A stretch of DNA of 64,000 nucleotides from Spiractinospora alimapuensis (lineage in GTDB: Bacteria > Actinomycetota > Actinomycetes > Streptosporangiales > Streptosporangiaceae): NCBI RefSeq assembly GCF_018437505.1, contig NZ_CP072467.1:2480001-2544000 (forward strand). Reading direction: 5' to 3'. Numbering within the stretch: position 1 is the stretch's first letter; each line of letters starts with the position of its first letter. Positions 54,043-62,392 of the stretch are shown here, piece after piece. Below the pieces are notes generated by a model. The model had not been told where the DNA came from. It searched no databases and saw only the letters and a program-made list of their open reading frames with translations. The position numbers and the translations under genes were made by a program.

Positions 54043-55010
54043 CGTCGTTCGGCGTATGCGAGGTCGTCGCGCCACAGCCGGCGCGCGGCCGCGCGCATGA
54101 AGGGGCGAACCACTGGTGCCACTCTGCTGGCCACGGAGAAGCCGGTGCGAGGCGAGGTGGCGATCGTCGCCTCGATGACCGCCGTGGAGGGGACGCCATC
54201 GCGCACACCCAACGGGGTCGCGTGGGTCTCCACGATGCTCCCGCTCCCTTCACCCTCGATGATGTGCATGACCACGGTTCGGGGCTCGGGACAGCTGAAC
54301 GCGGCCCGCACCGGGACGCCCCACCATCCGGCGACCTTGAACGCCACCTCGACGACCATCCGGTCCGGCTCGGGTTCGGCGTCCGACGCGGTTTCGATGA
54401 CCCGCAGACCCACGAAGGAGTACGGGTGGAACCAGGAGCCGTGCCAGGGGTCGAGACGGTTGGCCACGACGTCCTCGGGTTCGCAGCGTCCCGCCAGTGT
54501 CGCGACCGCTGTGAGGGTGGTCGACGAGCGAGGTCGTTCCGGGAGGACCGGCTGGGGCAGTGGCTCCTCTCCCCCGGCCTGATCCAGTCGGACCCACGCC
54601 AACGTCCCGTCGTCATGGGTGGGGAAGGGCTGCCAACCGGGAAAGCCGTGTGCGCCGAGAGCCAGACCGTGCCAGCGGCAGATCACCTTGCCCTCCCGAA
54701 CGGCGCCGCGGCAGAGGGGTGCCCCGAGGTGAGGACACGCGCCCGGTGCCGCGTGGAGGTGCCCGTCCTCGTCTCGCCAGGCCACGATCTCGGTACCGGC
54801 GATCACCCGCCCGAAAGGACGGTCCGGACGTATCTCCGCGCTGGAGGCGAAGACGAACCAGTTGCCGGAGGGGCGGGCCAAGGCGCGCTTGAGCGCCGAT
54901 CCGATCACGGCTGGGGAGGCCGCACTCCAGGTGGGACTCTGGCGACTCCAGGGGGTTGTGGGCAGGGTACGCAGTGGAAACCAACGCGGGTGGGGATCGG
55001 GCATTGACAC
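54006..55010 (-). CDS. Rieske 2Fe-2S protein with DUF5914, carotenoid-associated
   Basis: A 334-residue protein. The Rieske domain (about 45-145) has the cluster ligands Cys92/His94 (ACPHLGAPLC) and Cys111/His114 (ICRWHGLAL). The C-terminal two thirds (DUF5914) begin near VVANRLDPWHGSWFHPYSFVGLRV, with a His-rich site, and may bind a lipid-like substrate. Such proteins recur beside crtU in actinomycete carotenoid clusters and could hydroxylate or oxidise the carotenoid or pass electrons to CrtU. GTG 55010 has AAGGA eight bases upstream; ATG 55004 is an alternative. Confidence 0.8.
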   Translation of the reverse strand: MSMPDPHPRWFPLRTLPTTPWSRQSPTWSAASPAVIGSALKRALARPSGNWFVFASSAEIRPDRPFGRVIAGTEIVAWRDEDGHLHAAPGACPHLGAPLCRGAVREGKVICRWHGLALGAHGFPGWQPFPTHDDGTLAWVRLDQAGGEEPLPQPVLPERPRSSTTLTAVATLAGRCEPEDVVANRLDPWHGSWFHPYSFVGLRVIETASDAEPEPDRMVVEVAFKVAGWWGVPVRAAFSCPEPRTVVMHIIEGEGSGSIVETHATPLGVRDGVPSTAVIEATIATSPRTGFSVASRVAPVVRPFMRAAARRLWRDDLAYAERRYALRASGHWPG

Positions 55011-55054
55011 GGGTTCCGTCCTTCGTTGTGTCGGAAGCTGGTGTTCGTCCGCGG

Positions 55055-55993
55055 CTAGGCGATGGCCAGACGCGTCGCGAGGGCCCTGCTCAGCGCGGGG
55101 AGTGCTATGCGCAGCCGGCGAGAACGCGCGACACGGTGCCGCCCCGACCACACGTCGTAGTCGGCCGTCTCGATCTCGTCCAAGATGCCCTCATACAACC
55201 GCAACGCCGTCTCCACGCAGAGGCGTGCCACCGGGGCCAACATGGCGCATCCCGGTTCGGCTTCACGGTAGATCTCGCGATTCAGCGCGCTCAGTTCGGC
55301 GAGCGCTCGGCGCACCCGAGGGTCCTGCGTTCCGGTATGGCGGCATCTGAGAAGCAGGTCGCGGTCGACACCGTGTCGATCGAGCACGTCGGCGGGCAGG
55401 TAGATCCGTCCACGGTCGAGGTCTCCGGCCACGTCGCGCAGGAAGTTGGTCAGTTGGAAGGCCACCCCAAGGGCCGCCGCGTGCGGTTCCGCCTCGGCGC
55501 GCGGCACGACTGTTCCGAGGACCGGCAGGACCTGCAGACCTATCACCGCCGCAGACCCGTGCATGTAATCGAGGAGCTCGTCGTAGTTCGCGTAGTCGGT
55601 CACAGTGAGGTCGGTACGCATGGACCTCATGAAGGCGATGAAGTACTCGTGGGCGATGGCGTAACGGCGGACCGTGTCGACCAGGGCCCGTACCGGTGCC
55701 GCTCGCGCGTGTCCACCGGAGAGAGCGGCACGTAAATCCCGCTCGACGGCGTCCAGAACAGCGGCTCTCTCCTCGGGCGGGCATTCGGGTGGGGCCTCGT
55801 CGACCATGTCGTCGACCCAGCGCGCGAACCCGTACAGGGCGTGCACGGCGGGGCGCCGCGCCGCGGGAAGCACCCTGGTCGCGAGGTAATAGGTCCGCCC
55901 GTGGCGCGCGTGCAAGGCGCGGCTGCACGCGTAGTCCCGACGTAGCGCCACCCCGGTGATCCCCGCGGCGTCCAGTTCGGAGACGGTGCCCAT
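55055..55993 (-). CDS. crtB: phytoene synthase
   Basis: A 312-residue squalene/phytoene synthase that joins two GGPP to phytoene. The two Asp-rich motifs are ARWVDDMVDEAPP (first) and NFLRDVAGDLDRGRIYLPADVL (second), with YANYDELLDYMHGSAAVIG between. ATG 55993 overlaps the crtI stop by one base, so crtI and crtB are co-translated. The open frame extends 204 codons further upstream over crtI; that part is a shadow. Confidence 0.95.
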   Translation of the reverse strand: MGTVSELDAAGITGVALRRDYACSRALHARHGRTYYLATRVLPAARRPAVHALYGFARWVDDMVDEAPPECPPEERAAVLDAVERDLRAALSGGHARAAPVRALVDTVRRYAIAHEYFIAFMRSMRTDLTVTDYANYDELLDYMHGSAAVIGLQVLPVLGTVVPRAEAEPHAAALGVAFQLTNFLRDVAGDLDRGRIYLPADVLDRHGVDRDLLLRCRHTGTQDPRVRRALAELSALNREIYREAEPGCAMLAPVARLCVETALRLYEGILDEIETADYDVWSGRHRVARSRRLRIALPALSRALATRLAIA

Positions 55994-57513
55994 CAGGATG
56001 TTCCCTTCCGCGCGACCGCTTCTCCCGCGATGCGGGCGGCGGCGAGTTTCCCGGACAGCAGCGCCGTGGGTAGGCCCACTCCTGGAGTGGTTCCGCACCC
56101 GGCCAGGACGGCGTTCTCGGCGCTGGAGACGGTGTTGCCGGGGCGGAACGGTCCGGTCTGGGCCAGGGTGTGGGAGGTGGCGAAGGGGGTGCCGAACGCC
56201 ATGCCTCTGCGCGACCAGTCCAGTGGCGTGTCCAGGCGTTCGGTCACGATGGCGGACCCGAATCCGGTGAAACCTCGTCGCTCCAGGGTCCGCACCAGTG
56301 CGTCGCGGTAGGTGGTGGCGGTGCGTTCCCAGTCGACGGATCCGACCCGGAGGTTGGGGCAGGGAGCGAGAACGGAGTAGAGATCGTGTCCTTGCGGCGC
56401 TAAAGCGCTGTCGGTGACCGTGGGACGGGTGACCAGCAAAGATGGGTCGCTCATCGTCGTTCCGCGCTGGAGGATCTCGTCGAAGGTCCGCTCCCAGGCG
56501 GCACCGAACGAGATGGTGTGGTGTGGGGTATCCGGCCAATCGCGGTCCACCCCCGCGTGAAGGACCACCGCCGACGGGGAGAAGCGCAGGGGCACCGGCC
56601 GCCACGGCATTCGCCCCAGCAGGCGGTAGGCCATGGGCAGGTCGAGTGTCAGCACCACTGCGTCACAGTTCAGATGTGCCCCTTCGGCGGTGCGAACGCC
56701 GGTGACGCGATCACCACGGCGCACCAGGCGGTGAACCTCCTGGTCGTAGTGGATGGTGCCACCCGCGTCCAGCACGGCGCCGGCGAGGGCGTCGCCTAGG
56801 GCCCGCATGCCGCCCTTCGGGAAGTACACGCCCGCGACGGTGTCCATGTAGGCGATGACCGCGTACGCGGCCAACGCCTGCTGTGGAGCGACGCCGGCGT
56901 AGAGCGCCTGGAAGGAGAAGATGCGGCGCAGTCGCTCGTCGGAGACGAAGCGTCCGACGACTGACGCGAGCCGGCCGAAGCCCCCCATGGCCGCGAGTCG
57001 GGCGAGTTCGGGCGTGAGCAGTTGGAGCGGCGAATCGAAGTTCGCGTCGATGAAGGAGCGTATCTGCAGTCGGTACAGGCGGCTCAACCAGTCACGCAGC
57101 TTCAGATAGCCGTTGGCGTCACGGGGGCCGACCGTTCGGGCGATCTCCTCGGCCATGGCGGAGGCGTCCGTATGCACGTCGATGGTAGAACCGTCGGCGA
57201 ACCGAGCCTGGTATGCGGGATCGATCCGCACCAGGTCGAGGCGAGCCTCGAGGGAGTCGCCCACGGCGGCCAGCGCCTCGTCGATCAACTCCGGCATTGT
57301 CAGCACGGTTGGTCCCGTGTCCAGGTGAAACCCGTCGATGTCGTCGCGTCCGGCGCGTCCGCCCGGGTGGTGCTCACGCTCGACCACGGTCACGGACCGT
57401 CCCGCACCCAACAGGTGCAGTGCCGCGGCGAGCCCTGCGACTCCGGCACCAACGATGACGATGTCGTCGGTACGCCCCGGAATGGTCCGTGGTCCTGTCC
57501 TGGCGGCCCTCAT
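55993..57513 (-). CDS. crtI: phytoene desaturase
   Basis: A 506-residue FAD desaturase that converts phytoene to lycopene in four steps. The N-terminal FAD motif IVIVGAGVAGLAAALHLLGAG is followed by GGRAGRDDIDGFHLDTGPTVLTMPEL. The C-terminal signature lies in AVLAGCGTTPGVGLPTALLSGKLAAARI. It is complete and of normal length. The gene is 118 bases after the frameshifted crtE and is coupled to crtB. Confidence 0.95.
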   Translation of the reverse strand: MRAARTGPRTIPGRTDDIVIVGAGVAGLAAALHLLGAGRSVTVVEREHHPGGRAGRDDIDGFHLDTGPTVLTMPELIDEALAAVGDSLEARLDLVRIDPAYQARFADGSTIDVHTDASAMAEEIARTVGPRDANGYLKLRDWLSRLYRLQIRSFIDANFDSPLQLLTPELARLAAMGGFGRLASVVGRFVSDERLRRIFSFQALYAGVAPQQALAAYAVIAYMDTVAGVYFPKGGMRALGDALAGAVLDAGGTIHYDQEVHRLVRRGDRVTGVRTAEGAHLNCDAVVLTLDLPMAYRLLGRMPWRPVPLRFSPSAVVLHAGVDRDWPDTPHHTISFGAAWERTFDEILQRGTTMSDPSLLVTRPTVTDSALAPQGHDLYSVLAPCPNLRVGSVDWERTATTYRDALVRTLERRGFTGFGSAIVTERLDTPLDWSRRGMAFGTPFATSHTLAQTGPFRPGNTVSSAENAVLAGCGTTPGVGLPTALLSGKLAAARIAGEAVARKGTS

Positions 57514-57631
57514 GAGTTCCCTTCCTCATCTCTGGGCGTACTTCCCCCGACCCTGGGCTGGCTCTGGGCCCCTTGGCGCGTCTGGTGTGGCGTGCCATCG
57601 TCTTCCCGCGCGGGTGGGTGCACGGGCCTGT

Positions 57632-58755
57632 TCACCGTGTTCGGCTCGTCGCCAGGTCAGCCAACCGGCTGAGTTCCTGGCGTGCCGACGCCGCGATGGG
57701 TGTGGTCGCGAGAGACCGCTTCGCCTCCTGGATGAGGCTGTACAGCCGGCGTTCGACGTCATCCTTCGCTCCGAGTTCCACCAGCAGGTCGGCGACGACG
57801 CGGACGTCCACGTCGGTGAGTCCCGGTTCACCGATGGCCGCGCGCAGTGTCGCCACCGCCGCTGGACCGCCCCGTTCTCGCGCGCTGCGCAGGCCCAACG
57901 CGAGGATCAGTGGGCGTTTGCCTTCGCGGAGGTCGCCCCCGCGTGGCTTGCCGGTCCGCTCAGGGTCGCCGTACAGATCGAGTAGGTCGTCGCGCAGCTG
58001 GTACGCACAGCCGATCGCCGTGCCGTAGGTACGCAGCCCTGACGTGACCTGGTCGCTGGCCCCGGCCAGGCTCGCACCGAGGTGGAGTGGGCGTTCAACG
58101 CTGTAGGCGGCCGTCTTCAGCTGGTTCACACGCACCGGGGTAGATGCCGCCTCGTCACCGCGGGCTTGGGAGTTGAGATCCATGAACTGCCCTACGACCA
58201 TCTCCGTCAGCATCCCTCGCCAGGGAACCCGGGCGCGCTCCCGCGCGTCGGGGCACTGGGCGAGCGCGTCGGCGAACAGGTCCTCCGCCCAGACCAGTGG
58301 AGGTCGGCGGTGAGTACGGCGATGTTGGATCCGTACCTTCTCGGGTCGCCGAGCCAGGCTCCCATCTCGTGGTCGGTCGTGAACTCCCGGTGCAGCGCCG
58401 GGCGCCCCCGACGCAGGGCCGAACGATCCATCACGTCGTCCTGGATCAGGGCGAACGCTTGGATGAGTTCGAGGGCGGATGCGGCGCGCAAAGCGGCCGT
58501 CGCCTCAACGCCGCTCTCGGATCCTCCTGCGGAGCGCCACCCCCACCAGGCGAAGATGGGCCGCGTCCTCTTGCCTCCACCGAGAACGAATGCGGTCAAT
58601 CGACCAAGCACCTCGTCGGTAAAGGCCGCGTCCAAGCCTGAGGCCTCGTCGCTTCGGCGGGCCATGAACTCCCGCAGGTGCTGAGTCACGGCGTCGCGTA
58701 GTGGCTCGTCGATCAGTGTGCTGGCAGTGGACTCTGTGTCATCGCTGAGCGTCAT
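57632..58755 (-). pseudogene. crtE: geranylgeranyl diphosphate synthase, one-base frameshift
   Basis: Both halves of a GGPP synthase are present but in different frames. From ATG 58755 the first frame runs through GGGKRTRPIF and the first Asp-rich motif LIQDDVMDRSALRRGRPALH to AVLTADLHW. The continuation LVWAEDLFADALAQCPDARERARVPWRG, then the second motif QLRDDLLDLYGD, lies in the next frame down to 57632. The break is near 58294-58301 and is repaired by adding one base. Everything else is well preserved. It is either a very recent inactivation or an assembly error. Confidence 0.85.
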
Positions 58756-58837
58756 CAGTGGGCCGCCTTCGAGCCGCGTCGCGTCCTCTCCTTGGTCATG
58801 GATGTGTGGTAACTCCGTTCGCTCGATACTTCTCTCT

Positions 58838-58877
58838 AAAATCGAGATTACAGTAATACATGATTCTCGATTTTCAA
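58838..58877 (-). promoter_or_regulatory. crtE promoter bracketed by a perfect inverted repeat
   Basis: Arms AAAATCGAGA (58838-58847) and TCTCGATTTT (58865-58874) are perfect complements 17 bases apart. A second dyad, ATTAC-A-GTAAT (58847-58857), lies between them. On the minus strand, TTGAAA (58877-58872) and TACTGT (58855-58850) make a -35/-10 pair with a 16-base spacer. The arms therefore overlap the -35 box and the start region. This A+T-rich site in a GC-rich genome, 83 bases before crtE, is a strong candidate operator for the MarR or CarH/LitR-type regulator. Confidence 0.7.
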
Positions 58878-59491
58878 GGCTTTAGCGAGGAGCATCGGCC
58901 GGCCGCACGCGAACCATCACCGACGACCGAGTTCACGAAGCGCCCGTCGGCAGAAGGGACGCTCTCGCCGCCAACCCCACGGGAGGCGGCGACACACTCC
59001 TCGTCCGCGTCCCTCGCCCACCCGGATCGTCGTCCACAGTCCCTCCCCGTCACGACCGAGGCGCGGAGGACGACAACCGACGCGCGAATTCATCGATACG
59101 CATAATCACAACAAGGCCGCAGGTTATCGCCGGTGGGTTTTCCCTCCCCGTTGACACGCCGAAAGCGGGAACGCCAGATCGCGGAGTCAGATAGATCCAG
59201 TGTGTTGAGGTTCATCGTCAAATCGTCGAACACGGATCGAGATCGCCATCGTGATCACCGAATCCGAGTCGATCACCATCTCACCCTCGGGCCACGGGAA
59301 CACCATGCCCCTTCCTGAAGTCCATCGTGTTCACGCCACGAATTCCTTGCGATAGGCCGAACCCGTGCTGATTCGGTCAAACGAAAGCGACAGGTTTCCA
59401 GCTTTCACCGCCAAGCGTTGACTCACTCACCGATAGCGGACGACCAAGCTGGCCAGTGGGAAGCCCGCGGCAGCCCAGTACGATTGGATCC
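58878..59491. other. long divergent region between crtE and the MarR gene
   Basis: About 610 bases with lower G+C content and no convincing gene. Open frames lack ribosome sites and recognisable sequence. A TACGAT box (59479-59484) ends seven bases before the MarR ATG and may be a -10 for a leaderless message, but no -35 is found at the right distance. The length suggests several regulator sites or a lost gene. Confidence 0.5.
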
Positions 59492-60016
59492 ATGGAGAAC
59501 CCAGGTGGCACCGACCATAGAGATGGACCGGGCGCCCTGGCACCTCAACGCCACAGCGATCGAGCTGACCTGTACCGGGCCATCCAACGGGACGGCCAAC
59601 GTCTGTCCATGGGCCTGATCCATTACCTCCACGCGGCCGCCGACCACGCCGAACTCAACCCGACCGACTACCAGTGTCTGCTACTGCTCCGGTTCGGGGG
59701 GCCACTCAGCCCCAGCGAGATCTCCCAGCGCCTGCGACTCGCGAGTGGGTCGACAACCGTGGTCATCGACCGACTGGAGACCCGAGGGCTGGTCTTCCGA
59801 ACATCCCACCCCGATGACCGCCGCAAGCGGATCGTCAAGTGCGTTGATGACCTAAGGGGTGCCACGGGGGCGGGGGGTACCGGAATGCGCGAGGCGATGA
59901 CAGCCCTCCACGATCGCTACAGCGACGCGGAACTCGCGACCATCTCTGGCTGGCTACACCAACTGAGCGAGGTTCTCCTTTCGATGAACGGCGGTCCCCC
60001 GGAACCGCGCGACTGA
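59492..60016 (+). CDS. MarR-family regulator, divergent from crtE
   Basis: A 174-residue winged-helix regulator. The wHTH is clear: LNPTDYQCLLLLRFGGPLSPSEISQRLRLASGSTTVVIDRLETRGLVFRTSHPDDRRKRIVKC. Start ATG 59492 is chosen; it has no Shine-Dalgarno site but a -10-like box, suggesting a leaderless message. In Corynebacterium glutamicum the MarR-type CrtR is divergent from crtE and is released by GGPP. The same placement here makes this a candidate functional equivalent, which is inference. A hairpin follows the stop. Confidence 0.85.
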   Translation: MENPGGTDHRDGPGALAPQRHSDRADLYRAIQRDGQRLSMGLIHYLHAAADHAELNPTDYQCLLLLRFGGPLSPSEISQRLRLASGSTTVVIDRLETRGLVFRTSHPDDRRKRIVKCVDDLRGATGAGGTGMREAMTALHDRYSDAELATISGWLHQLSEVLLSMNGGPPEPRD

Positions 60017-60086
60017 CCCAGGCCATATCGCCCCGATCACCTCGTGGGTTTCCATCGGGGGGCACGAACGAGGCGGGCGCGGAGGT

Positions 60087-60113
60087 TCCCGTTGGACCGA
60101 AGGTCCAACGGGA
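60087..60113. terminator. hairpin terminator
   Basis: A perfect 12-base stem with a GAA loop: left arm TCCCGTTGGACC (60087-60098), right arm GGTCCAACGGGA (60102-60113). It lies between the convergent MarR and SDR genes. A separate 14-base palindrome, TTTGGACGTCCAAA, lies near 60188. Confidence 0.8.
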
Positions 60114-60235
60114 CTGTGTCGAACACACCACAACCGGCGGCCCTCCTGAGAACGAACACTTCTTCCCTTTGACCCGAGAATTGCGTCTTTGGACGTCCAA
60201 ACCACATGCCCCCTTATCCGCGACGATGTGTCGGT

Positions 60236-61780
60236 TTAGTTGACATCATCATTCGGCGGAGGGTCGTGGATATCCATCCTCTCCAGCCGCTCGGCCTGCT
60301 TCGAGATCCCACGAACCATGGAGCCGAAAACCACCCCGTGCAGCGGAGTCACCACTGCCCAATACAAGTGCCCCAGTAGCCCGATGGGACGAAAGAGCGC
60401 GCGCTGTCGGTACACGCTTGTGTTTGGCCCCTCATCAGCGGGGTGATCCCGCTCGACGCGCAACTCCAGCCACGCACGACCTGGAAGGCGCATTTCGGCT
60501 CGAAGACGAAGCAGCTCGCCAGGAATGACCTCCTCCACCCGCCAGAAGTCCACCGAGTCGCCCACCCTGAGATAGCGGCGGTCACGTCGGCCTCTGTGCG
60601 CCCCGACCCCGCCCACCGCCAGGTCGATCCACCCCCGCGCGGCCCAGGCCAGCGGCCAGGAGTACCACCCGTTCTCGCCACCGATCGCCTCGACGACGCG
60701 CCAGAGGTTCATCGCTCGAGCGACAACGCGCTGAGAGCGCTCATCCACGTATGTGCTGCCACCGGACCAGTCCGGGTCGCCGGGAAGCGGGTCTGAGGGC
60801 AGCGCCGGCCCGGTCGCCGAGGACCAGCGCGTGTCCACCTGGGCCTCGCTCGTACGGCGGATCGCCAACTCGACCGCACGGTCGAAACCGAGCTCGCCGC
60901 CAGGACTGAGATCGTCCGCCTCCTGGTCGTGGGCATTTCCCACGACCGCGTCGTGACGTAGCGACTCCACAAGTGGCCGCGCCACCTTGGGTGGCACCGG
61001 CGTCACCAGACCCACCCACATACTCGACAAACCCGGCGAGAGCATCGGAAGGGGAATGATCAAGCGCGGACGGAGGCCCGCGATCCGCGCGTAACGACGC
61101 ACCATGTCGGCGTAGGTGAGCACGTCCGGCCCCCCGATGTCGATGATGCGGTTGGTTCCCTCGGGGAGGCTGTCGGCCCGTATGAGGAGCCTCAACACGT
61201 CGCGGATCGCGATCGGCTGCACCCGACTGCGCACCCAGCGCGGCGTGGTCATCACCGGTAGCCGTTCGGTCAGGTACCGCAGCATTTCGAAGGACGCGGA
61301 GCCCGAGCCGATGATGACCGCGGCGCGCAAGACCACCGCGGGCACCTCGCCCCTGAGGAACACCGCGCCAACCTCGGAACGTGACGCCATGTGCGCGGAG
61401 AGACGCGCCCTCCCCGGAGCGAGACCACCGAGGTAGACGATCCGCTCGATACCCGCGTCCGCGGCGGCACGGGCGAAGGCGCTCGCTCCCTCGAGGTCAC
61501 GATCACCGAAACCCGCCCCTCCGCCCATGGAGTGCACCAGGTAGTAGGCGACGCGCACGCCGGAAAGCGCCTCCTTCAGCCCCGCACCGGAAACGACGTC
61601 GCCCCGCGCCACCTCGACCTGGGGCCGCCAGGGATGATCGCGGAGCTTCTCCGGAGAACGGGCCATGCAGCGCACCTGATACCCCGCGTCCAGCAGCTCG
61701 GGGACCAGGCGCCCCCCGATGTACCCTGTCGCCCCGGTGACTAGGACGAGGCGCCGTGTCTCAGTGCCCGGGTCAGCCAT
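60236..61780 (-). CDS. SDR-family NAD-binding protein with DUF2867
   Basis: A 514-residue two-domain protein. The N-terminal Rossmann domain (1-300) is an atypical SDR: VLVTGATGYIGGRLVPELLDAGYQVRCMAR, VAYYLVHSMGGG and RIVYLGGLAPG, where the usual catalytic Tyr-Lys pair is not obvious. The C-terminal DUF2867 domain (about 345-490) has a START-like look (DFWRVEEVIPGELLRLRAEMRLPGRAWLELRVE) and ends with a membrane-near segment, LYWAVVTPLHGVVFGSMVRGI. It could bind a hydrophobic, carotenoid- or quinone-like substrate. It overlaps the upstream DUF4383 gene by eight bases and is divergent from the cobalamin photoreceptor gene. Confidence 0.85.
   Translation of the reverse strand: MADPGTETRRLVLVTGATGYIGGRLVPELLDAGYQVRCMARSPEKLRDHPWRPQVEVARGDVVSGAGLKEALSGVRVAYYLVHSMGGGAGFGDRDLEGASAFARAAADAGIERIVYLGGLAPGRARLSAHMASRSEVGAVFLRGEVPAVVLRAAVIIGSGSASFEMLRYLTERLPVMTTPRWVRSRVQPIAIRDVLRLLIRADSLPEGTNRIIDIGGPDVLTYADMVRRYARIAGLRPRLIIPLPMLSPGLSSMWVGLVTPVPPKVARPLVESLRHDAVVGNAHDQEADDLSPGGELGFDRAVELAIRRTSEAQVDTRWSSATGPALPSDPLPGDPDWSGGSTYVDERSQRVVARAMNLWRVVEAIGGENGWYSWPLAWAARGWIDLAVGGVGAHRGRRDRRYLRVGDSVDFWRVEEVIPGELLRLRAEMRLPGRAWLELRVERDHPADEGPNTSVYRQRALFRPIGLLGHLYWAVVTPLHGVVFGSMVRGISKQAERLERMDIHDPPPNDDVN
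61081..61109. repeat. 29-base segment duplicated at 63414
   Basis: Within the SDR gene; it encodes part of MVRRYARIAG. The segment beginning CGATCCGCGCGTA and ending GCACCATGTCG recurs at 63414-63442 with one difference. Confidence 0.7.
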
Positions 61781-62300
61781 GACGGAACGTGGTCGCCCGA
61801 ACGGTCCAGCGGGGCTTCCCGACGAGGCCAGGTGGTGTCTTCTGCCGCTCGCGATGCCTGCGGAACGGGTTGTCCTCCGGCAGACCACCACTGAAACGTC
61901 CGTCCATGCCGCAATACATGATGGCCAGGCCGACGACGAAACTGCAGATCACGTTCGGCATCGAGAACGCGAAGACGTTGTGGTTCGTGTTCATCAGCAC
62001 GAGGTGGACGAAGCCGCTCCCCACGAATGCGACACCCACCAGAAGACTGACTGTCGAAGCGAACTTCCCCCCGATGACAGACGCGCCGACGAGTAGTGAC
62101 CCAACAGCGAGCGAGATGAAGCTGAGTGCTCCATTCGTGGCCACCCCGGCGATCACCTCACCTTGGGTGTCGAACAACGGCAATCTTGTCACCAGCCCAG
62201 CGCCCCCGAACCCGACCAACACGAGACCAGTCATCGCCGCGCCGAAGCGATAGACCAGATCCAGCCTTCGGTCCGGCGGCCGCACCCTGTCCAGATCCAT
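61773..62300 (-). CDS. DUF4383 membrane protein
   Basis: A 175-residue protein with four membrane spans: YRFGAAMTGLVLVGFGGAGLV, NGALSFISLAVGSLLVGASVI, ASTVSLLVGVAFVGSGFVHLVL and NVICSFVVGLAIMYCG. The THHNVFAF-like loop (here NTNHNVFAFSMPNV) is a family hallmark. DUF4383 genes in actinomycetes often accompany light or stress genes, without known function. ATG 62300 follows GGGGGGAG. It is translationally coupled to the SDR gene and divergent from the photoreceptor gene across 92 bases. Confidence 0.8.
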   Translation of the reverse strand: MDLDRVRPPDRRLDLVYRFGAAMTGLVLVGFGGAGLVTRLPLFDTQGEVIAGVATNGALSFISLAVGSLLVGASVIGGKFASTVSLLVGVAFVGSGFVHLVLMNTNHNVFAFSMPNVICSFVVGLAIMYCGMDGRFSGGLPEDNPFRRHRERQKTPPGLVGKPRWTVRATTFRHG

Positions 62301-62392
62301 GGCTCTCCCCCCTTGGAACCCAGTGGCTAGACTCTCTCGACGCAAGCCCCAGAACAAGTCGCATCGACTCCGCATCGTTTTGGAGAGGCGCC

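Noticed and set aside
55994-56605. N-terminal extension of crtB by 204 codons
   Set aside because: The extension lies over crtI in another frame and is Arg/Pro-rich shadow; ATG 55993 matches the family start.
58860-59105. An 81-codon open frame upstream of crtE
   Set aside because: No ribosome site, starts inside the promoter dyad, and has no recognisable sequence.
62301-62392. A clear CarH-type operator between the DUF4383 gene and litR
   Set aside because: I looked for a palindrome or repeated sites and saw none convincing; control here is only inferred from position.
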